Numbered from the stretch's first letter, positions 1-6,268 are shown. The stretch: 8,086 nt of DNA from Anaerolineae bacterium (GCA_016928125.1 JAFGLK010000057.1:1-8086); one strand, 5' to 3'. A program made the numbers and translations. The notes: generated from the sequence alone by a model not told the origin.

Positions 1-219
1 ACGTGCGCGAGCCGGACGAGGTGCAGGCCCACCTGAAGAAGCTGTTCGCGAGCGACGCACGGGTCCCTGAGCCGGACGAGGTGCAGGCTCATGTGAAAAA
101 GTTCTTTGAGAGCGAGGCGCATGTGGCCGAGCCGGATGAGGTGCAGGCCCATGTGAAAAAGTTCTTTGAGAGCGAGGCGCATGTGGCCGAGCCGGACGAG
201 GTGCAGGCCCACGTCATTC
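1..219 (+). repeat. In-frame 60-bp tandem repeats (about 3.6 units)
   Basis: The DNA repeats with an exact 60-bp period, starting at 1, 61, 121 and 181. The core gagccggacgaggtgcaggc recurs at positions 9, 69, 129 and 189 with single changes. Units 2 and 3 are almost identical over the bases from the core to the end, while unit 1 has several substitutions. Within each unit, gag..gcaggc.catgtg-type segments also recur 30 bp apart (78-95 and 108-125), so the 60-bp unit looks like a doubled 30-bp ancestor. A further decayed start of a unit (cgtgcgcgagccgg) reappears at 239-252, shifted by one codon. Confidence 0.95.
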
Positions 220-314
220 GGCCCGCGCCTGAGGTCAGCGTGCGCGAGCCGGGGGCTGTCGTGTGGCTCAGGGTCTTATTTGACCGGGAGAGCGGACAGT
301 ACGTCATTCGCTAG
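1..314 (+). CDS. Tandem-repeat protein, C-terminal part (5' end outside window)
   Basis: The reading frame is open at the left edge and stops at TAG 312-314. About 103 residues are visible. They are built from a 20-residue unit, best seen as EPDEVQAHVKKFFESEAHVA, present as one diverged copy, two near-perfect copies and a partial fourth copy. A unique tail with sequence VWLRVLFDRESGQYVIR follows. The first bases (acgtg) line up with the HV end of a unit, so the array continues upstream and the listed frame is a fragment. The repeat is charged (Glu, Asp, Lys, His), with one Pro per unit that probably separates short amphipathic helices. It contains no Cys, Ser is rare, and no membrane segment is visible. 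I do not recognise a named family. It lies 111 bp upstream of the GAF gene on the same strand. Possible roles are a repetitive precursor or protease substrate, or a structural or adaptor protein; the sequence does not decide between them. Confidence 0.75.
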   Translation, partial: VREPDEVQAHLKKLFASDARVPEPDEVQAHVKKFFESEAHVAEPDEVQAHVKKFFESEAHVAEPDEVQAHVIRPAPEVSVREPGAVVWLRVLFDRESGQYVIR

Positions 315-346
315 CACAGCCCGGTGCCCACAGTGATGCCGCTTAG

Positions 347-379
347 GAGGGGATGAGACGGCCAACGTCAAGTCCCCTC
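347..379 (+). terminator. Hairpin between the repeat gene and the GAF gene
   Basis: GAGGGGA (347-353) pairs with TCCCCTC (373-379), giving a perfect 7-bp stem. A second 4-bp stem, GACG/CGTC (357-360 with 366-369), closes a GCCAA loop, and a 3x3 internal loop separates the two stems. The hairpin begins 33 bp after the repeat-gene stop codon and ends 46 bp before the GAF start. No T-run follows, so it is not a classical intrinsic terminator. It could attenuate transcription, protect an mRNA end, or allow partial read-through between the two genes. The rest of 315-425 shows no convincing promoter. Confidence 0.45.
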
Positions 380-425
380 GGGTCATGCCGAACGCTCGGG
401 CCAGCCAGAAAGGAACGACGAGAGG

Positions 426-1244
426 GTGGCGCAGGAAAACGGGCCGCAGGATGAGCTCTTCAGCGCCCGGTTGCAGTGCCTGCTGCAGGGCATCGAGGCC
501 GCCGGGCGGGTTGTGCTGCCCCACTCGGATGAGGCGCTGCTGCAATCCATCGTTGAGGCCGCGGCGCGCATCTTTGGCGCCGCGGCGGCCAGCATCGCCC
601 TGGTGGACGCCGACGCCGGGACCTTGACCTTCCGCGTGGCCTATGGCGTCGGCCGCGACGCGGTGGTGGGCATGCGCATCCCGCTGGGCCAGGGCATCGC
701 CGGCTATGTGGCCATGACCGGCCAGCCGCTGGCCGTATCGGATGTGCAGCGTGACGCGCGCTTTGCCCGCGACACCGCCCAGGACACCGGCTATGTGCCG
801 CGCTCGATTCTGGCCACGCCGCTCCTACTGGGCGAGCGCGTGATCGGCGTGATGGAGGTGCTAGATAAGATCGATGCGGCCTCCTTCGGTCTGCAGGACA
901 TGGAGTTGCTGGCCCTCTTTGCGCGCCAGGCGGCCATGGCCATCGACCAGGCGCAGCGCAGCGAGCGGCTGGGGGAGGCGCTGGTGTTGGGCCTGCGGCG
1001 GATGATGGCTCAGCAGGGCGACGCGCGCGCCGTAGAGGCCGCAAGCGAGCTCTTGCGCGCCCTCCAGGGCGCAGACGACGACGCCGATCGAGCCACGGAT
1101 ATGTTGGCCCTGGCCGACCTGTTGAGCGCGGTCAGCGCCTTGGGGCCAGGGGAGCGCCGCATGGCCCTGCAGATGCTATCCGCAGTGGCTGACTATGCCC
1201 GGTCAAAGAGAGACCGCACCTCGATACGAGGCCGCGCCCGTTAG
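426..1244 (+). CDS. GAF-domain sensor protein
   Basis: This is a 272-aa protein with one GAF domain at about residues 34-177. Typical GAF features are IPLGQGIAGYVA (85-96), the following strand LAVSDV, the RSILATPLLL strand (126-135) and IGVMEVLDK (140-148). GAF domains bind small ligands such as cyclic nucleotides, or tetrapyrroles; here the chromophore cysteine is absent, the only Cys being residue 18. Residues 178-260 look helical, with acidic and Met/Leu/Ala-rich stretches, and contain no kinase, cyclase, GGDEF or DNA-binding motif. The protein therefore probably acts through protein contacts. The start is GTG 426: it is the only start codon after an in-frame stop at 354-356, with AAAGGA (409-414) 11 bp upstream. 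The S8 peptidase begins 47 bp downstream on the same strand, suggesting co-transcription. The family call is secure; ligand and partner are unknown. Confidence 0.9.
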   Translation: MAQENGPQDELFSARLQCLLQGIEAAGRVVLPHSDEALLQSIVEAAARIFGAAAASIALVDADAGTLTFRVAYGVGRDAVVGMRIPLGQGIAGYVAMTGQPLAVSDVQRDARFARDTAQDTGYVPRSILATPLLLGERVIGVMEVLDKIDAASFGLQDMELLALFARQAAMAIDQAQRSERLGEALVLGLRRMMAQQGDARAVEAASELLRALQGADDDADRATDMLALADLLSAVSALGPGERRMALQMLSAVADYARSKRDRTSIRGRAR

Positions 1245-1280
1245 GGCTGGCCGCGCGCTGCAAGCGACATGGCCCTGCGA

Positions 1281-1287
1281 GGAGGAG
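1281..1287 (+). promoter_or_regulatory. Ribosome binding site fixing the TTG start of the peptidase
   Basis: GGAGGAG lies 4 bp before TTG 1292. It is the strongest Shine-Dalgarno match in the gap after the GAF stop codon. It decides a TTG start, since no ATG or GTG in this frame precedes the conserved catalytic core at a sensible distance. The nearby ATG at 1269 is in another frame. Confidence 0.7.
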
Positions 1288-1291
1288 CTGC

Positions 1292-2131
1292 TTGGCCGAT
1301 TCCGATCTGCCGGCCTGGTCCGAGCAATTCGCTGCCGAGGCGTTGCGCGAGCTGGTGGCCGAAGGGCCGCTGGCTGCCTTGACGCCCGCCTGGGCGTGGG
1401 GGGATAGCGCTGGCCGTGATGTGCGGGTGGCCGTCGTGGATAGCGGCATCGAGCACGACCACCCCGCCGTCGGCGATGCCGTGCATGGCGGCGTGGTTGT
1501 GGAGTATGACGCCAGCGCTGAGGACGAGGTGCGCATCGAGCCGGAGGAGCGGCCGCGCGACGTCTCCGGCCACGGCACAGCCTGTGCGGGCATCGTTCAC
1601 GCTCTGGCGCCGGAGGCCGAGCTGTACAGCGTGCGCGTGCTGGGCAGCGACATGAAGGGGCGCGCCCTGCAGTTCGCCAATGGCCTGGAGTGGGCCATAG
1701 ACCACGACATGCAGGTGGTGAATCTAAGCCTGAGCACCTCGCGCCACGAGTACTATGGCCTCTTTCACGAACTCGCCGACGCCGCCTATTTCGCCAACGT
1801 GGTGCTGGTCTCAGCGGTGAACAATGTCTTTGCCGCCAGCTATCCCTCGCTCTATTCCTCGGTCATCTCGGTGGCCGCCCACGAGGGGCACGATCCGTTC
1901 GTCTTCTACTATAACCCCTCGCCCCCGGTGGAGTTCGGCGCGCCGGGCATCGACGTGCGCGTGGCCTGGAACGAAAAGCGCTATGTTACCTGCACGGGCA
2001 ACAGCTTTGCCGCGCCACATATCGCCGGGCTGGTGGCGCTGATTCGCGCCAAACACCCCGACCTGACCCCCTTCCAGATCAAGACCGTGCTGTGGGCCTG
2101 CGCCGCGAACACACGCCGCGAGGCGCGCTGA
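1292..2131 (+). CDS. S8 family (subtilisin-like) serine peptidase, probably cytoplasmic
   Basis: This 279-aa protein carries the full subtilase triad: Asp50 in VAVVDSGIEHDHP, His94 in DVSGHGTACAGI and Ser238 in TGNSFAAPHIAGL. The oxyanion-hole Asn is probably Asn178 in VSAVNNVF, where the usual Gly-Asn is Asn-Asn. It should hydrolyse peptide bonds. There is no signal peptide, no transmembrane segment and no I9-type propeptide: only about 40 residues precede the catalytic core, so it is close to the minimal catalytic domain and probably intracellular and made without a large inhibitory propiece. It starts at TTG with a strong ribosome binding site, 47 bp after the GAF gene, and ends convergently with the next gene. 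Its substrate is not shown. The repeat protein two genes upstream is a candidate by position only. The fold and catalytic assignment are near certain. Confidence 0.95.
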   Translation: MADSDLPAWSEQFAAEALRELVAEGPLAALTPAWAWGDSAGRDVRVAVVDSGIEHDHPAVGDAVHGGVVVEYDASAEDEVRIEPEERPRDVSGHGTACAGIVHALAPEAELYSVRVLGSDMKGRALQFANGLEWAIDHDMQVVNLSLSTSRHEYYGLFHELADAAYFANVVLVSAVNNVFAASYPSLYSSVISVAAHEGHDPFVFYYNPSPPVEFGAPGIDVRVAWNEKRYVTCTGNSFAAPHIAGLVALIRAKHPDLTPFQIKTVLWACAANTRREAR

Positions 2132-2149
2132 GCTCAGTCGCGCTCACGT

Positions 2150-2189
2150 GGGCCGGGCAAAGGCCGTATGACGTGCCATCGCCCGGCCC
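2150..2189. terminator. Long GC hairpin between convergent genes (bidirectional terminator)
   Basis: GGGCCGGGC (2150-2158) and GCCCGGCCC (2181-2189) form a perfect 9-bp stem. The 22-nt loop contains a second imperfect stem, GGCCGT-atg-ACG(t)GCC, at 2162-2177, giving one extended rod. It lies between the stop of the peptidase (2131) and the stop of the minus-strand gene (2213), so it can serve both transcripts. Neither side has a T-run, so termination by this stem would depend on its GC strength or on another factor. Confidence 0.6.
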
Positions 2190-2212
2190 GGCTGCGGTCA
2201 GGTGGCTGCGTT

Positions 2213-3451
2213 TCAGCGCAGCACCAGAGGCAGGAAGAGCGGATGGCCGCGCCACTGCACATTGGTCTCTACCTGAAGAGGATTGGCGGCCTGCAAGGCC
2301 ACCCAGGCGCCCACGTTGGGCTCGTCCGTGGCCAGGAACCACCAGCCCATCGGCAGGATGACGACCTGATTCGGCCCCACGGCGACGACGCCCGTGTCGC
2401 CGTATGCCCGATTGTCGCCTGGATCATCCAGATTGAGGGCATCATCATCTCGATAGTAGTTGCTCAGCGTTCCACCGACCCCACTCAGGTCAGCTACCTG
2501 CACCACCGTCCCCGTGGGGCCTGTGACCTGCCACCAGGGGCTCACCGGCTGCGCCGGCATTGCATCGGGCTGGCCGTCGATCAGCACGCCCTCGGGCGCC
2601 ACCTCATTGTACAGGATGGAGCCGATGGCTTCGCTGCTCCAATCGGTGGTCACCCGTCCGGCATTCACGCCGGCGGGCAGCTCATAGCGCAGGCGGAGCA
2701 TGATGATGTCGCGGTAGCCCATGATCGAGCCGCCCCGTGCCACGACGCGGACAGGGCCAGCCTTGATCAGATCGATCGGCTGGGGGCCGATATAATCCTC
2801 GGTTACCGGGCCTAAGACGGTCTGTAGCCGAATCTTTGTGCGGTCGAGGATATCCACACCGCTGTCGAAAAGCGCCAAAAAGTCAAAACCGACGTGGCCC
2901 TCGGCAAAGCCCAGGGCATACCGCCGCGTCTGAATCTGGCGCGTCTCTGGGTCAAAGGCGACGTACGGCTCGATGACAGTGACCACGGGGCCGCTGGAGC
3001 GCACCAGATAGGCCCAGCCTTTGAGCGTGGGGCTCAACGGATCGGTTGCCTCGATCTCATACCAGATGTTGCTGATGGGTAGGGCGGCACTGGTCTCGAC
3101 CGGCGCCATGTCGCCCATGTCCGCGGCCATGAAAACGATCTCGTCTGTCACGCCCAGCGGGAGGCCCATGGTTGAGGTGTACTCGCCCTGGGCCGTTACG
3201 TGATCCACCTGATGGGGGATCGGCTGCATCTCTCCGTCCCGATAGGCATACACGCGGAGCGCATCGTCCGGCGCCCCAAGGAGCCCAGCCACCTCCCCGC
3301 CCTGCACCACGATCGGAGCCAGCTCGCGCCCAGGGATCTGAGCCACCTGGCCATTCGCCAGCCCACTGGCCGGCCACAGCAGGAGCGCCCACAGACCCAG
3401 CGTCAGCACGACCCCCACGATCAGCCAACGTTCCGAGATGCCTCTCATCAT
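2213..3451 (-). CDS. Secreted protein of unknown family with C-terminal LPLVLR tail
   Basis: This is a 412-aa protein. Residues 9-27 form one hydrophobic segment (signal peptide or anchor), followed by SGLANGQ, a plausible signal peptidase site. The rest is a soluble, beta-rich-looking, Cys-free ectodomain. Distinctive segments are DEIVFMAADMGD (103-114), KGWAYLVRSSGP (144-155), WSSEAIGSILYNEVAPEG (271-288) and GGTLSNYYRDDDALN (326-340), followed by GDNRAYGDTGV. The acidic NYYRDDDALNLDDPGDN stretch could bind metal, but this is not shown. The protein ends HPLFLPLVLR, close to the end of the upstream acylase. The start has GGAAGGAG 5 bp before tandem ATGs; the first is used here. It lies 198 bp downstream of the acylase gene on the same strand, and I see no clear promoter in between, so co-transcription is likely. 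I do not recognise the family and assign no function. Confidence 0.85.
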   Translation of the reverse strand: MMRGISERWLIVGVVLTLGLWALLLWPASGLANGQVAQIPGRELAPIVVQGGEVAGLLGAPDDALRVYAYRDGEMQPIPHQVDHVTAQGEYTSTMGLPLGVTDEIVFMAADMGDMAPVETSAALPISNIWYEIEATDPLSPTLKGWAYLVRSSGPVVTVIEPYVAFDPETRQIQTRRYALGFAEGHVGFDFLALFDSGVDILDRTKIRLQTVLGPVTEDYIGPQPIDLIKAGPVRVVARGGSIMGYRDIIMLRLRYELPAGVNAGRVTTDWSSEAIGSILYNEVAPEGVLIDGQPDAMPAQPVSPWWQVTGPTGTVVQVADLSGVGGTLSNYYRDDDALNLDDPGDNRAYGDTGVVAVGPNQVVILPMGWWFLATDEPNVGAWVALQAANPLQVETNVQWRGHPLFLPLVLR

Positions 3452-3649
3452 CCCTGCTCCTTCCTCAACCTGAAGCCGTCCGCGGTATGCCCTTCACAGC
3501 CGGTGCGCCGCCGCCGAAGGCGTGCCCGCCGCAGAGCGCGGGTTCAGAACCCGATTTTCCCCTGCCCACCGCCAGGCCGTGCAGCCACGAGAGCTTAGGA
3601 TCTGCCCTGCGGCGCCTGAACGCGTGCTGGATTCCAGTCTGCCCCCTGC
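3452..3649. other. Gap between the two minus-strand genes
   Basis: These 198 bp hold no credible gene. Three weak structures are visible: the 3' stem of the acylase stop hairpin, a 6-bp hairpin CGGGTT-cag-AACCCG (3539-3553) followed by ATTTT on the plus strand, and a 4-bp CGCC/GGCG stem at 3512-3522. The plus-strand T-run is on the wrong side to terminate the acylase transcript. I find no sigma70-like promoter pair facing the 412-aa gene. Confidence 0.5.
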
Positions 3650-3668
3650 CTAACGGAATAGCAGGGGG
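3642..3668 (-). terminator. Hairpin enclosing the acylase stop codon
   Basis: CCCCCTGC (3642-3649) and GCAGGGGG (3661-3668) are perfect inverted repeats of 8 bp separated by 11 nt. Read on the minus strand, the stem starts in the last codons of the acylase, and the TAG stop codon lies in the loop. No U-run follows. It may stabilise the acylase mRNA end or reduce read-through into the downstream gene. Confidence 0.45.
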
Positions 3669-6073
3669 AGCCAGGTGTGTTGACGCTTGGTAAGCCGCAT
3701 CGGTTTGTAGCGGAACTCACCATACAGAGCGAGTTGATCCCCGAAATGGGGATCCGGGACCCCATCTGGGTCGATGAATGCGCTCTGGCCCAGCGGCAGG
3801 ACGTTCTCCGCGACGATCGGATCGCTGAGGGCGATGATCTGGGCATAGGTGGCCCGATTGGAGAGCGGCGCCTGGCCTAGCGGCAGGCCAAACGTATGCA
3901 CATACTCGAGCATCGGCCGTGGCTCCAGCCAGGCGTCCATATCGCTCGTCCCGTAGCGATCGGCCAGGGCGATCAGAGTCGCGTCAAGTGCCTGTACCAG
4001 GATCTCGTTCGTGCCCTCGATGGGGGCTGTGAAGATCTGATCCGGGTAGTTGCGCGAGGGTGGCACGCCCGAAGCCGCACCCTCGACGGCGTGCAGCAGG
4101 GTGTTCAGGTCGGCGTCCTCCCAATAAGAGCCCAGTTCGTCGCCAAAGACAGCCAATGTTGCGTTCGTCAGCCAGGTGTTCCAGATCTGTTCCTCTGGAA
4201 CAAAGTGTGTATCTGTCAGGATATCGACCACGGCGTGCCCGTCCCAGGCCGCCAGACGGTTCGCGGCCTCTTGCAGGCGTGGATCGTCCGGCGCCTCGGC
4301 CGCGACGGCTGCCAGGAGATAGGCGCGCAGATAGCGCGTTTCATTGCCGAGCAACTTGACGCTGCCAATGCGCATGGCCATGGCGCGCATGGCCTCGCGC
4401 GTGATGCTGTCGTCGGCCGCCAACAGCTCCAGAATCTCCAGCACGCGATCCTGCTTTCCCAGGCGCACATCGTCCCCGTTATCAAAGCCGGGCGAGGCCT
4501 TGTTGTTCCAATTGGCCAGGTACCCCTGCGGCGGGTCTACGACATGAGGCGTGGGACGCCAGGCGCCGGACCATTCGGCGCTGCCATCGCCCGGCCAGGG
4601 AAGTCGCCCCACGTGGCGGCCGTCGGGTCGGATCGGGATCTTGCCGGCCTGCCAATAGGCGATATGGCCCGCCCGGTCCGCATACAGGATATGGTTCGAG
4701 ACCCAAAAGCTCGCGACGCCGACCTGGAATTCGGTCAGATTGTGCGCCTTGAGCATCGCCAGCAGCCCCGCGAACATGCGCTGCTCCTGCATCCACTGGG
4801 CCTGTCGCAGGCTGTAGGCGAGATCGTTGGCCTCGTCGAGCGCGATCACCGGCCCATGGACGGTGCGCCGCACTATCTCGGTCACCGGGGTCGCGCGCCC
4901 GGCCACCTCGATCGTCTCGGTGCGCGTGATCATCGGGGTCCAGGCGCCCTCGTACCAGTAGCGTTCCGGATCGGCTGGGTCCAGCGTCTCCACATAGACG
5001 TCGCCATTGTCGCCCATGCCGCTGGTCATGGACCAGGCCAACCACTCATTGTGCCCGATCATGGGCAAGGGTACTCCCGCAAAGCCGACGCCGATGAAGT
5101 TCAGCCCGTCGCCGCCGGTGAGCTGCACCTCGTGCACTACATCCGGCGTCTCAAAGCCCATCTGCGGGCCTCCATACAGCCAGGCATGCCCATCGGCCGA
5201 GCGGCTGGGCGCGACCGCCCAGGCATAGCTGCCCAACGTGAGCGGCACCCCATACGCGTCCCAGACCGCGCGCGCGGACGCTTCCAGGTCGGCGACCTGC
5301 GACGCGATCCGGGCCACGTCGGGAAGGTAGAGTGGCTCACGCGGGGCAGGCGCGGTAGTCACGTGCACCTCGGGCGCCGACACGGGCGCATCCGGGTCGT
5401 TGAGCCAGAAGAGATCTTCGAACATGGCTTCCCCGGCAGCCTCTCCATAGGCATCGAGCAGGTACTGGAGCACGGCCTGCAGGTAGATCTCGCGTCCCCC
5501 TGAGGCCCCAAAACGGTTGGCCATGAAGCGGCCCACGGCCAGCGTGTCGATCACCTCCCACGGCTCGGGCACGCAGCCCAGTTGCCCGTACTCCCAGGGC
5601 AGCAGATGATCGGGGTCGGCCAAGACTCGCGCGATGTAGGCATTCACCCCATCGCGATAGGCCTGGATGATCTCCTGTATCTCGACGGGCAGCCCCGCGA
5701 ATAGATCGGTGTATTCGGCCTCGGTGTAGCCATAGATGCGCTCGTGGCGGTCGCTAGCCAGGGCCTCGTCACCCAAGACCTCCGCCAGAGTCCCGCGGGC
5801 GGTGCGGCGATACACATCCAGTTGCCAGAGCCGATCCTGCGCTACGGCATAGCCGTAAGCGTGGAACAAGGCGCTCTGCGTGGACGCATAGATGTGGGGC
5901 ACGCCATAGGCATCGCGGACGATCTCGGCGCTCCCGCCATCTACCTGCAAACGCTCCCCAGCGCTGGGCATGACCTGGGCTTGCGCGGGCGCAGGGACCG
6001 GCAGCAGCAACGCCAAGAGCGGCACGATGAGGACGGCCGACAGAACGGAGACGCACGGAGATCGCATGGACAT
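3650..6073 (-). CDS. Penicillin acylase family protein (Ntn hydrolase), secreted
   Basis: This 807-aa precursor matches the penicillin/AHL acylase family, which cleaves amide bonds after autocatalytic splitting into alpha and beta chains. A clear signal peptide (residues 1-33) ends in PAPAQAQ. Alpha-chain hallmarks are VRDAYGVPHIYA (52-63) and QDRLWQLDVYRRTARGTLAEVLG (79-101). The catalytic beta-chain Ser is Ser282 in LGSYAWAV. NWNNKASPGF (521-530) supplies the family oxyanion Asn. Length and order fit the family (about 700-850 aa). An odd feature is Tyr at the position after the catalytic Ser, where Asn is usual. The protein ends HTWLPLLFR, like the next gene. The start ATG 6071-6073 has AGAGGA 6 bp upstream; a second ATG lies two codons later. 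It leads a probable two-gene unit from a strong promoter. The substrate (beta-lactam side chain, acyl-homoserine lactone, other amide) cannot be read from the sequence. Confidence 0.95.
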   Translation of the reverse strand: MSMRSPCVSVLSAVLIVPLLALLLPVPAPAQAQVMPSAGERLQVDGGSAEIVRDAYGVPHIYASTQSALFHAYGYAVAQDRLWQLDVYRRTARGTLAEVLGDEALASDRHERIYGYTEAEYTDLFAGLPVEIQEIIQAYRDGVNAYIARVLADPDHLLPWEYGQLGCVPEPWEVIDTLAVGRFMANRFGASGGREIYLQAVLQYLLDAYGEAAGEAMFEDLFWLNDPDAPVSAPEVHVTTAPAPREPLYLPDVARIASQVADLEASARAVWDAYGVPLTLGSYAWAVAPSRSADGHAWLYGGPQMGFETPDVVHEVQLTGGDGLNFIGVGFAGVPLPMIGHNEWLAWSMTSGMGDNGDVYVETLDPADPERYWYEGAWTPMITRTETIEVAGRATPVTEIVRRTVHGPVIALDEANDLAYSLRQAQWMQEQRMFAGLLAMLKAHNLTEFQVGVASFWVSNHILYADRAGHIAYWQAGKIPIRPDGRHVGRLPWPGDGSAEWSGAWRPTPHVVDPPQGYLANWNNKASPGFDNGDDVRLGKQDRVLEILELLAADDSITREAMRAMAMRIGSVKLLGNETRYLRAYLLAAVAAEAPDDPRLQEAANRLAAWDGHAVVDILTDTHFVPEEQIWNTWLTNATLAVFGDELGSYWEDADLNTLLHAVEGAASGVPPSRNYPDQIFTAPIEGTNEILVQALDATLIALADRYGTSDMDAWLEPRPMLEYVHTFGLPLGQAPLSNRATYAQIIALSDPIVAENVLPLGQSAFIDPDGVPDPHFGDQLALYGEFRYKPMRLTKRQHTWLPLLFR

Positions 6074-6200
6074 GTCACATCCTCTTGGATCAATGGCACG
6101 GCCTGGCCGCCGCTCGCCGCCTCTTGCAGCAGAGAACGGGTCAGGTGAGGAGAGCGATGGTACCCCAAGGCGATACAGGACGGCGCCTCAGGTCGGCTCC

Positions 6201-6229
6201 ATGATAGGCGATGCCTGCGGAGGCGTCAA
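6201..6229 (-). promoter_or_regulatory. Near-consensus sigma70-type promoter for the acylase
   Basis: Read on the minus strand, TTGACG (6229-6224) and TATCAT (6206-6201) are separated by exactly 17 bp. Each differs from TTGACA/TATAAT at one position. Transcription would start near 6194, leaving an untranslated leader of about 120 nt before the acylase ATG. Confidence 0.65.
6210..6227. promoter_or_regulatory. Dyad inside the acylase promoter (possible operator)
   Basis: GATGCCT (6210-6216) and AGGCGTC (6221-6227) form an inverted repeat with one G-T mismatch and a GCGG centre. It covers part of the -35 box and most of the spacer. Because it sits within the promoter, it is more likely a protein-binding site, or chance, than an RNA hairpin of the acylase transcript. 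Confidence 0.3.
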
Positions 6230-6268
6230 GCCTTCCCCAGAATAAACCCCGGCCTAAACTTTCGTCTG

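Noticed and set aside
1..219. CRISPR-like array, because of regular 60-bp spacing
   Set aside because: The whole 60-bp unit repeats rather than short repeats with unique spacers, and the reading frame stays open through all units.
280..308. TTGACC (280-285) as a promoter for the GAF gene
   Set aside because: No acceptable -10 box lies 15-19 bp downstream (GTCATT at 17 bp matches only two positions).
460..1044. A minus-strand frame of 194 codons inside the GAF gene
   Set aside because: It is extremely rich in Arg, Pro and Ala, typical of a shadow frame; the GAF domain is on the plus strand.
3539..3558. Intrinsic terminator CGGGTT-cag-AACCCG followed by ATTTT
   Set aside because: The T-run is on the plus strand, but the flanking genes are both on the minus strand, so it has no transcript to stop; a 6-bp stem this size can arise by chance.
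3896..5503. A 535-codon open frame on the plus strand antisense to the acylase
   Set aside because: It mirrors the acylase codons, shows no recognisable domain and has no ribosome binding site. Long antisense frames are expected in GC-rich genes; the acylase on the other strand has family motifs throughout.
6053..6055. Acylase as a lipoprotein because of Cys7
   Set aside because: Cys7 lies before the hydrophobic core of the signal peptide, not after it, and there is no lipobox.
1..6073. Five of the six complete or C-terminally complete proteins end in Arg
   Set aside because: The three plus-strand ends (YVIR, GRAR, REAR) share nothing beyond the last residue, and Arg is frequent in GC-rich genomes. 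Only the LPL-x-x-R ends of the two exported proteins look meaningful.
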